Below, in pieces: positions 7,876-14,239 of a stretch of DNA of 64,000 bases (position 1 is the stretch's first letter; each line of letters begins with the position of its first letter). The notes under the pieces were generated by a model. It was not told the origin of the DNA, made no database searches, and saw nothing but the letters and a program-made list of their open reading frames with translations. The translations under genes and the position numbers were made by a program. The DNA comes from an uncultured Oscillibacter sp. (lineage in GTDB: Bacteria; Bacillota; Clostridia; Oscillospirales; Oscillospiraceae), in NCBI GenBank assembly GCA_900770295.1, contig CAAGJQ010000154.1:30909-94908 (forward strand). Direction: 5' to 3'.

Positions 7876-7898
7876 TCACCGAAAAGCCTTTTCGGTGA
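7876..7898. promoter_or_regulatory. Perfect inverted repeat upstream of mazF
   Basis: TCACCGAAAA / TTTTCGGTGA with a three-base loop lies 32-54 bases before the mazF start. There is no T run, so it is not a typical terminator; it could be an operator or an mRNA hairpin in the mazF leader. The role is not known. Confidence 0.5.
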
Positions 7899-8020
7899 GG
7901 CCACTTTCATTCTCCCACGCAGTTTCGGAATTTATACGCTGCCTGGAAATCAAATTCCGGCGTCCCGCCCCGCAATATTCTATGCCAGGGACAGACTTTG
8001 TGTGTATGCCGTGGGTCCGG

Positions 8021-9196
8021 TCACAGCAGCAGACGCAGACTCCGCTCCACGACCTCGCCGTTTTCCATGTACAGCCTCGGCACCCGCTTGCTGACGGCGC
8101 AGGTCAGCTCGTAGGGAATGGTCCCCAGGATGTCCGCCAGTTCATCCACCCGCTGCCGGGTGCCGAACAGCTCTACGGCGTCGCCCACATGGACGTCCGG
8201 CTTATCCGTCAGGTCCACCATGGTCATGTCCATGCAGATGCGCCCCCGGACAGGCGCCGGGCCGCTGGCCGTCTGGACCGCCATGTGGTTGGAGAGCCCC
8301 CGGAACAGGCCGTCCGCATAGCCGATAGGCAGCACGCCGATCCGAGTCTTTCCCGTGGTGTGGAAGGTCCGTCCGTAGCTGATATCCGTGTCCGGGTCAA
8401 AGATCTTGATGGTGGAGACGCAGGACTTCAGGGACATCACCGGCCGCAGGTCCAGCCGGGGCGCGTCGGCCCCCACGCCGTACAGTGCGATGCCGGGTCG
8501 CACCATGTCCAGATACATCTCCGGATACCGGGCCAGGGCGCCGCTGTTCGTGCAGTGGCGGATGGCAAAGGTCCGCCCCTTCGCCGCCAGGGCATCGATC
8601 ACCCGGGTGAACACGCCGAACTGCTCCCGGGTATAGTCCTCGCTGGGCTCGTCATCCTCATCCGCCGTAGCGAAGTGGGTGAAAATGCCCTCCGCCTCCA
8701 GATGGGGCAGCGCGCAGGAGCGCAGGATGGCCTCCACCCCGCCCTCGAAATGGCCGTCCCGCACCAGAAAGCCCAGGCGGGACATGCCGGTATCCACCTT
8801 GATGTGGACCTTCAGCGTGCCGCCGCACCGGCTGGCGGCGGCGCTGTACTCCTCCGCCTTGGCCTGGGCGGAGACGGTCTGGGTGATGTTGTACTGGATC
8901 AGCTGCGGGACCATGTCCGGCGGCGTGTGTCCCAGAATCAGGATCGGCATGCGGATGCCGCCGTGCCGCAGCTCCCGGGCCTCGTCCAGACTGGATACCG
9001 CCAGATAATCCGCCCCCAGCTCCTCCAGCTTGCGGGATATCTGCACCGCGCCGTGTCCGTAGGCGTCCGCCTTTACCACGCCCAGATATTTGACCTTCGG
9101 ACCGGTCAGCTCTCTCGCCCGCCGGTAATTGTGGGCCAAGGCGTCCAGGTCGATCTCCGCCCAGGTCCTCCGCAAAATCGTATCTTCCATCTCCAC
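8021..9196 (-). CDS. alr: Alanine racemase
   Basis: This 391-residue PLP enzyme interconverts L- and D-alanine for peptidoglycan. The PLP lysine is in VVKADAYGHGA (Lys42) and the second-base tyrosine region in RPGIALYGVGA. The N-terminal barrel and C-terminal beta domain are both complete; the length is normal. GTG 9196 is preferred because AGAAGG sits six bases upstream, with ATG 9190 as a close alternative. It follows a lipoprotein gene by 28 bases and nnr before that, and precedes mazF, the usual clostridial order. In sporulating clostridia an alanine racemase next to a GerS-type lipoprotein gene can also relate to spore germination. Confidence 0.96.
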   Translation of the reverse strand: MEMEDTILRRTWAEIDLDALAHNYRRARELTGPKVKYLGVVKADAYGHGAVQISRKLEELGADYLAVSSLDEARELRHGGIRMPILILGHTPPDMVPQLIQYNITQTVSAQAKAEEYSAAASRCGGTLKVHIKVDTGMSRLGFLVRDGHFEGGVEAILRSCALPHLEAEGIFTHFATADEDDEPSEDYTREQFGVFTRVIDALAAKGRTFAIRHCTNSGALARYPEMYLDMVRPGIALYGVGADAPRLDLRPVMSLKSCVSTIKIFDPDTDISYGRTFHTTGKTRIGVLPIGYADGLFRGLSNHMAVQTASGPAPVRGRICMDMTMVDLTDKPDVHVGDAVELFGTRQRVDELADILGTIPYELTCAVSKRVPRLYMENGEVVERSLRLLL

Positions 9197-9224
9197 GGGT
9201 CACCTTCTTTAGTCAGAAACAGCG

Positions 9225-9827
9225 TTAAGTCTCCGGATTTTCTATTGTATCATAAAAGGCAAAACCCGTAAACTCCGCCGTCAAAATTATTTCGCCATCC
9301 ACGCTGATCTCCCCCCGGAGCGGCGTCCCGTCGTCCTGCCGCAGCCAGAGCGTGGAGAGGATCTTGCCGTCCCGTATCCCGCTCTGGTCCACGGTGATGC
9401 GCAGGCAGGGCACCTCCTCCCACGCCTCCTGATTCTCCTCCAGCAGCCAGCCGTCCCGCAGAGCGTTCATCAGCCGGGGCAGACAGGCCGCCGGGCTCAT
9501 CTCCTCGTCACTGAGAGTGCCGATGTTCAGGACGTCGCCCTCATATTCCAGACTCCAGTCCGTATCGCTGAGCTTTGCCTTCACTCCGGCGATGGTCTCC
9601 GGCTCCAGCACCTCCACCGTGCTCTCTCCTCCGGGGATATACTCGCACTGGAGCGTGGCCTCCCAGCGCTGGTCCGCCTGGGTGCAGGACACCACCGCCG
9701 TCATGGAGCAGCCGCCCATGTCGTGATAGCGGTCCCGGACATTGGCCGCTTTCGTCTCCTCCGCGCCGCCGCAGCCAGCCAGCAGCAGGCACAGGGCTAT
9801 CATTGGTACGCAAACACCTTTACGCAC
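9225..9827 (-). CDS. Lipoprotein between nnr and alr, GerS/LolA-like candidate
   Basis: This 200-residue lipoprotein starts at GTG 9827 (VRKGVCVPMIALCLLLAGC). The lipobox is LAGC with the Cys near residue 19, and AGGAGG lies about ten bases upstream. The mature part alternates short beta-like segments (MTAVVSCTQADQRWEATLQ, TPLRGEISVDGEIILTAEF), as in LolA/GerS-type half-barrel proteins. In Clostridioides difficile the germination lipoprotein gene gerS is cotranscribed with alr2; here the lipoprotein gene likewise sits 28 bases upstream of alr, which makes GerS-like function an attractive inference. The sequence match to GerS itself has not been shown, so the name is not assigned. Confidence 0.72.
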   Translation of the reverse strand: MRKGVCVPMIALCLLLAGCGGAEETKAANVRDRYHDMGGCSMTAVVSCTQADQRWEATLQCEYIPGGESTVEVLEPETIAGVKAKLSDTDWSLEYEGDVLNIGTLSDEEMSPAACLPRLMNALRDGWLLEENQEAWEEVPCLRITVDQSGIRDGKILSTLWLRQDDGTPLRGEISVDGEIILTAEFTGFAFYDTIENPET

Positions 9828-9841
9828 CGGGAATGTTCCTC

Positions 9842-11392
9842 CTATTCTCCGACTTCCAGTTCCAAAAAGGCCTCCGGCAGAGCCAGCGTCACGTCCGCCG
9901 GCGTCATGCCATAGGCTGTCAGGCGCTTCGCCGCCAGGTCCCCCGCCCGTCCGTGGAGCCACACGCCCGCGCCGGCGGCCCGGACCGGCGCCGCCCCCTG
10001 GGCCAGCAGGGACGCGATGACGCCCGTCAGCACGTCTCCGCTGCCCCCCTTGGCCAGGCCGGAATTGCCGGTGGTGTTCACCAGCACGTTCCCCTCCGGC
10101 GTGGCCGTCACAGTCCGGTGGCCCTTCAGCACCAGCACGCAGCCGTGGGCCGCGGCGAACTCCCGGGCCGCCCTCATCCGGTCACCGTGGGACAACTCCC
10201 CGCCGACCCGGGCAAACTCCCCGTCGTGAGGCGTCAGGATGGTCACACGGCCCCGCCGCCGGTCCAACACATCTATATGTCCCTCCAAAGCGTTTATGCC
10301 GTCGGCGTCCAAAACCACCGGCTTTTCCGTATGGACCAGCAGATCGCACACCAGCCGTGTCACCTGTTCGCTCCGCCCCATGCCCGGCCCCAGGGCCAGG
10401 GCGTCGCAGGCGGCCAGCTTTTCCTCGATTTTCTGTAAAGCCTTATAGCTGAACAGCCCGTGTTTTTCAGGCAGCGGGAAGGGCATGGAGGACACACACT
10501 TGGCCGCCTCCACCGCCCAGATGCTCTCCGGGACGCCCAGATACACCAGCCCGCAGCCGGACCGGACTGCCGCCTCCGCCGTCAGATAGGGCGCGCCGGT
10601 GTAGCCCACGGCGCCGCCGATCACCAGCAGCTTGCCGAAATCCCCCTTGTGGCCGTCGGGCTTCCGGGGCGGAAGGGCCGCTTTCACAAAGTCCGCCTCC
10701 ACGGTCTGGGCCGGGCAGACGGTCCCTCTCACCAGGTCTGTGGGAATGCCGATGTCCCGCACCTCCACCTCGCCGGACAGCAGGGCGCCGTCGCCCACCG
10801 CCTGTCCTGCCTTTTTCAGTGTAAAGGTAACAGTCCTGTCAGCCTTTGCGGCACAGCCGAGAACGCATCCTGTATCCGCCGCCACGCCGCTGGCGATGTC
10901 CGCCGCCACGACTTTGCCGCCGCACTCGTTCATCAGGCGGATGGCCGCCGCGAACACGGAGTCCGGGGCGATTTCCCGGGAAAGGCCCACGCCGAAAATG
11001 GCGTCAATCAGTACATGGCTGCTCCTGGCCCAGGAGGTCTGGTTTAGGTCCTCCGGGTCGAAGGGCTCCAGCTCCACGCCGCACTCGGAGAGACGGCCCG
11101 TCTCCTCCAGGGCGTCAGGGGTCAGCTTTTCGTACTTCCCCACCAGGAACACCCGGACCCGGACGCCCGCCAGAAACAGCAGCCGCGCCGCCGCGATGCC
11201 GTCCCCGCCGTTGTTGCCCGCGCCGCAGAACACCGCCGTCCGGCACTTTCCCGGCCGCATGGGCAGCAGCGCCAAGGCCGCCTGGGCCACCCCCTCCGCT
11301 GCCCGGTCCATCAGGTCAATGGAGGGGATGCCCCGCTCCTCGATGGCCTGTCTGTCCAGTTCCTTCATCTGTGCCGCTGTCGCCAGTTTCAT
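9842..11392 (-). CDS. nnr: Bifunctional NAD(P)H-hydrate epimerase / ADP-dependent dehydratase
   Basis: This 516-residue fusion repairs hydrated NAD(P)H. The N-terminal YjeF epimerase domain (about 1-215) shows CGAGNNGGDGIAAARLL and LIDAIFGVGLS. The C-terminal dehydratase of ribokinase-like fold (about 225-515) shows KGDFGKLLVIGG, DADGINAL, LTPHDGEFARV and the nucleotide-site signature GNSGLAKGGSGDVLTGVIA. The fused form is the common bacterial arrangement. GGGAGG is seven bases ahead of the ATG. It is first in a leftward operon nnr - lipoprotein - alr - mazF, with a sigma-A promoter about 30 bases upstream. Confidence 0.95.
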   Translation of the reverse strand: MKLATAAQMKELDRQAIEERGIPSIDLMDRAAEGVAQAALALLPMRPGKCRTAVFCGAGNNGGDGIAAARLLFLAGVRVRVFLVGKYEKLTPDALEETGRLSECGVELEPFDPEDLNQTSWARSSHVLIDAIFGVGLSREIAPDSVFAAAIRLMNECGGKVVAADIASGVAADTGCVLGCAAKADRTVTFTLKKAGQAVGDGALLSGEVEVRDIGIPTDLVRGTVCPAQTVEADFVKAALPPRKPDGHKGDFGKLLVIGGAVGYTGAPYLTAEAAVRSGCGLVYLGVPESIWAVEAAKCVSSMPFPLPEKHGLFSYKALQKIEEKLAACDALALGPGMGRSEQVTRLVCDLLVHTEKPVVLDADGINALEGHIDVLDRRRGRVTILTPHDGEFARVGGELSHGDRMRAAREFAAAHGCVLVLKGHRTVTATPEGNVLVNTTGNSGLAKGGSGDVLTGVIASLLAQGAAPVRAAGAGVWLHGRAGDLAAKRLTAYGMTPADVTLALPEAFLELEVGE

Positions 11393-11421
11393 GGTCCGCG
11401 CCTCCCGTGTCGTTTTTTCTC

Positions 11422-11450
11422 ATTATAAGAGGAACAGCGGCCCAATGCAA
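11422..11450 (-). promoter_or_regulatory. Sigma-A promoter of the nnr-alr operon
   Basis: On the minus strand TTGCAT (11445-11450), 17 bases and a perfect TATAAT (11422-11427) lie 30 bases before the nnr start. Confidence 0.75.
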
Positions 11451-11529
11451 TTCGATTTTCCTTCCAAATGGCCGCCGCATCTGGTAAAATAAGGCCGTGC
11501 AACCGAAAGTTGACATGTTTTTCTTCAAA

Positions 11530-11555
11530 CGCAACACCAAATCGCTGGTGTTGCG
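11530..11555. promoter_or_regulatory. Inverted repeat, possible operator of the XRE gene
   Basis: Perfect ten-base arms CGCAACACCA / TGGTGTTGCG with a six-base spacer lie 48 bases before the XRE-family gene. TTGACA is present at 11510-11515 just upstream, but the expected -10 position overlaps the repeat and is a poor match. Autoregulation is plausible, unproven. Confidence 0.45.
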
Positions 11556-11603
11556 CCCTCCGCCCCGGTAGGATGGAGCCATCAAAACACAGGAGGTTTT
11601 TCC

Positions 11604-12506
11604 ATGGCTTTCTCTGAGAATCTGCAATTCATCCGCGCTCAGGCGGGCGTCACCCAGGAGCAGTTGGCGGAACAGCTGGACGTCAGCCGCCAGTCCGTCA
11701 GCAAGTGGGAGAGCGGCGCCAGCTTTCCCGAGATGGACACTCTGCTGCGCATCTGTGATCTCTATGATGTCAATATGGACACTCTGCTCCGGGGCAGCGT
11801 GGAGGAGAGCCGGGTGTCGGACACCGCCCGGTACGACGCCTTCATGAACCGCTTCTCTTTGCGGATGGCCCTGTCCATCTCCGCCATCATCGCGGGCGTG
11901 GCGCTGATGATGGTCCTCAATGCCGCCCCCTCTGACTTGTCTGATATACTGGCGGGAGCGCTGTTTATGCTGATCGTCACCGTGTCCGTGGTGGTCATGG
12001 TGGCCAGCGGCATCCAGTATGACAACTTCCGCAAAAAGCACCCCGTTCTCCAGGATTTCTACACGGAGGAGGAAAAAGACGCTTTCCACCAGAAATTCGT
12101 GTGGTACATTGCAGGCGGCGTGGGCGCCATTTTGTTCGGTGTAGTGCTGCTGATCCTCATGTTCGCCTTCCTGCCGGAGCGGGAGCCCTATGAGTCCCTG
12201 GGCGGCGCCCTGTTCATGCTGCTGGTGGCGGGTGCGGTGTTCGCCTTTGTCTACGGCGGGATGCAGGAGGACAAATACAAGATCTGGAAGTACAACCGGG
12301 ACAACAACCCCACCCCAGAGGCCAAAAAGCAGCTGGGCCGCATCGGCACCGCCTGCGGCGTCATCATGCTGATCGCAACGGCTATTTATGTGGGCCTGGG
12401 CTTCACCCGGAACGCCTGGGGCACCGCCTGGTGGGTGTTCCCGGTGGGCGGCATCCTCTGCGGCGTGGTCAGTGTGGTGCTGGACCCCTACAAGGGCGAG
12501 GATTGA
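11604..12506 (+). CDS. XRE-family DNA-binding protein with C-terminal membrane domain
   Basis: This 300-residue protein has an N-terminal HTH_3 domain (residues 1-60; TQEQLAEQLDVSRQSVSKWE is the turn and recognition helix) followed by a membrane domain with about five hydrophobic segments from residue 85 (LSISAIIAGVALMMVL through TACGVIMLIATAIYVGLGF and WWVFPVGGILCGVV). Such membrane-tethered XRE proteins are frequent in clostridia and probably couple an envelope signal to DNA binding; the signal and targets are unknown. AGGAGG precedes the ATG by about eight bases. It stands alone between an inverted repeat and a terminator. Confidence 0.88.
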   Translation: MAFSENLQFIRAQAGVTQEQLAEQLDVSRQSVSKWESGASFPEMDTLLRICDLYDVNMDTLLRGSVEESRVSDTARYDAFMNRFSLRMALSISAIIAGVALMMVLNAAPSDLSDILAGALFMLIVTVSVVVMVASGIQYDNFRKKHPVLQDFYTEEEKDAFHQKFVWYIAGGVGAILFGVVLLILMFAFLPEREPYESLGGALFMLLVAGAVFAFVYGGMQEDKYKIWKYNRDNNPTPEAKKQLGRIGTACGVIMLIATAIYVGLGFTRNAWGTAWWVFPVGGILCGVVSVVLDPYKGED

Positions 12507-12512
12507 AAAAAG

Positions 12513-12551
12513 TCCCCATTCCGTCAAATTCCGGCGGGATGGGGATTTTTT
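12513..12551 (+). terminator. Terminator of the XRE gene
   Basis: Arms TCCCCATTCCG / CGGGATGGGGA (one G-T pair) are followed by six T residues, seven bases after the stop codon. Confidence 0.85.
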
Positions 12552-12553
12552 GC

Positions 12554-12582
12554 TTGCATTTCCCTGTTTTCTATGTTATAAG
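12554..12582 (+). promoter_or_regulatory. Promoter of the T-box/pheST transcript
   Basis: TTGCAT (12554-12559), 17 bases and TATAAG (12577-12582) lie just ahead of the T-box leader. The -10 box is one mismatch from consensus; the -35 box is weaker. Confidence 0.6.
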
Positions 12583-12589
12583 TGGTATT

Positions 12590-12826
12590 TGATATCAGCG
12601 ATGAACGGGAAAATAACCGTAAACGCCGCCAAGAGAGGTCTGGTCACCGGCTGCAAGCCAGACTGCGGACGCCCGGTTTGGTTCGCCCGGGAGCCGCCGT
12701 GGAGACACGGCCGGACACCCTCCGTTACAGGGGCTGCAAGTGCGCGCGGAAATCCGCGTGAATTTGGGTGGTACCGCGGAAGGAACAGCCTTTCGTCCCA
12801 ATGATTGGGACGGAGGGTCTTTTTTT
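12590..12826 (+). ncRNA. T-box leader RNA sensing uncharged tRNA-Phe
   Basis: The leader has the Stem I opening GATGAACGGGAAAAT, the AGAGAG motif and distal loop (GGCTGCAAGCCAGAC), and the invariant antiterminator T-box GGGTGGTACCGCG at 12766-12778. The specifier, read by position as in known T-boxes (triplet, purine, CCC, GGGAG), is TTC at 12682-12684, the Phe codon. The terminator stem (12789-12817, core CGTCCCA / TGGGACG) ends in a run of T. Uncharged tRNA-Phe would stabilise the antiterminator and switch on pheS and pheT. Confidence 0.93.
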
Positions 12827-12875
12827 GTCCCAATTGAAACTGTGATGATACTATTTAAAATAAGGAGCATCGACT

Positions 12876-13901
12876 ATGAAGGAACAACTGGAAGCCATTC
12901 GCAAGAGTGCGCTGGAATCCATTGCCGGCACCCAGTCGGGCGCTGAGCTGGAGGCTCTCCGGGTCAAGTACCTGGGCAAAAAGGGTGAGCTCACCGCCGT
13001 TTTGAAGCAGATGGGCAAGCTGTCCCCCGAGGAGCGCCCCGTCATGGGCCAGATGGCCAACGAGGTCCGTGCCGCCCTGGAGAAGGCCATTGAGGAGCAG
13101 TCCGCCATTCTGGCGGAGAAGGCCCTGGAGGCCAGGCTGGAGGCCGAGACCGTGGACGTGACCATTCCCGGCAAGAAAACCGAGCTGGGCCACAAGCACC
13201 CCATGTACACCGCTCTGGATGAGTTCAAGCAAATCTTCCTGAACATGGGCTTTGAGATTTTCGACGGCCCCGAGGTGGAGCAGGAGGACTACAACTTCAC
13301 CAAGCTGAACACCCCCTCCGACCACCCCGCCCGGGAGTGGTCCGACACCTTCTATCTGACGGAGGACTCCCGCATCCTGCTGCGGACCCAGACCTCCCCC
13401 ATGCAGATCCGCGCCATGGAGACCCACGGCGTGCCCATCCGCATGATCTCCCCCGGCCGCGTGTACCGCAAGGACGAGGTGGACGCCACCCACTCCCCCA
13501 TGTTCCATCAAATCGAGGGCCTGGTGGTGGACAAGGGCGTCACCATGGCGGACCTGAAGGGCACACTGAACGCCGTCATCCGGGAGATTTACGGTCCCGA
13601 GACGCAGACCCGCTTCCGTCCCCACCACTTCCCCTTCACCGAGCCCAGCTGCGAGGTGGACATCCAGTGCCACAAGTGCGGCGGCAAGGGCTGCCCCACC
13701 TGCAAGGGCGAGGGCTGGATTGAGGTCCTGGGCGCCGGCATGGTGCATCCCAAGGTCCTGCGCAACTGCGGCGTGGACCCGGATGAATACTCCGGCTTTG
13801 CCTTCGGCTTCGGTCTGGAGCGTCTGGCCATGGGCCGGTTCAAGATCAGCGACCTGCGGCTGATCTTCGAGAACGACGTCCGGTTCCTGGAGCAATTCTG
13901 A
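12876..13901 (+). CDS. pheS: Phenylalanyl-tRNA synthetase alpha subunit
   Basis: This 341-residue class II synthetase subunit charges tRNA-Phe as an alpha2beta2 complex with PheT. An N-terminal coiled coil (about 1-90) contacts tRNA; the catalytic core carries HPMYTALDEFKQIFLNMGF, motif 2 around GRVYRKDEVDATHSPMFHQ and motif 3 FAFGFGLERLAMGRF. A CxxC-rich loop (CHKCGGKGCPTCKGEG, about residues 266-281) is typical of many bacterial PheS proteins. AAGGAG precedes the ATG by nine bases. It is regulated by the upstream Phe T-box. The pheT gene follows after an unusually long 338-base gap. Confidence 0.97.
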   Translation: MKEQLEAIRKSALESIAGTQSGAELEALRVKYLGKKGELTAVLKQMGKLSPEERPVMGQMANEVRAALEKAIEEQSAILAEKALEARLEAETVDVTIPGKKTELGHKHPMYTALDEFKQIFLNMGFEIFDGPEVEQEDYNFTKLNTPSDHPAREWSDTFYLTEDSRILLRTQTSPMQIRAMETHGVPIRMISPGRVYRKDEVDATHSPMFHQIEGLVVDKGVTMADLKGTLNAVIREIYGPETQTRFRPHHFPFTEPSCEVDIQCHKCGGKGCPTCKGEGWIEVLGAGMVHPKVLRNCGVDPDEYSGFAFGFGLERLAMGRFKISDLRLIFENDVRFLEQF

Positions 13902-14239
13902 TCCCTCGAGGGGGAGCAGGCATACACCGTTGCGGCATGACGATTCCCGGACACTTCGTGTCCGCCAATCGTGCCGCTGCCTCGAAAGCGGCTCGCTTCA
14001 TCCGCCGCTGGCGGCGCTTCGCCGCTTTCCCCTCGACCTCCCCGCCGCCAGTCCGTGGACTGGTGTGTGCGCCCCAAGGGCGCACGGGTCGGGGAATTTT
14101 CGCCACGTACAGAAGGTGAATTGCCGAAAAGCGGCAAGCGATACCGACCTGGGGCGCGCCGCGGCGAAAATGATTGAAATTTTTTCGCCGCAAAGGGGCG
14201 AAATTCTGCGAAGCCTCATGAGATTTAGGAGGATATACA
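13902..14239. repeat. Palindrome-rich intergenic insert between pheS and pheT
   Basis: These 338 bases hold no gene but at least five inverted repeats: CGGACAC / GTGTCCG (13948-13964), CCAGTCC / GGACTGG (about 14056-14072), GTGCGCCC / GGGCGCAC (about 14073-14091), TTGCCG / CGGCAA (about 14121-14138) and TTTCGCC / GGCGAAA (about 14182-14203). No T run follows any of them, so none is a clear terminator. pheST is normally tightly spaced, so this looks inserted. The pheT ribosome-binding site AGGAGG is at the right edge. Confidence 0.6.

Noticed and set aside
7895..9271. Plus-strand open frame antisense to alr
   Set aside because: The opposite strand encodes a full alanine racemase with its PLP lysine; the plus-strand product is a low-complexity shadow.
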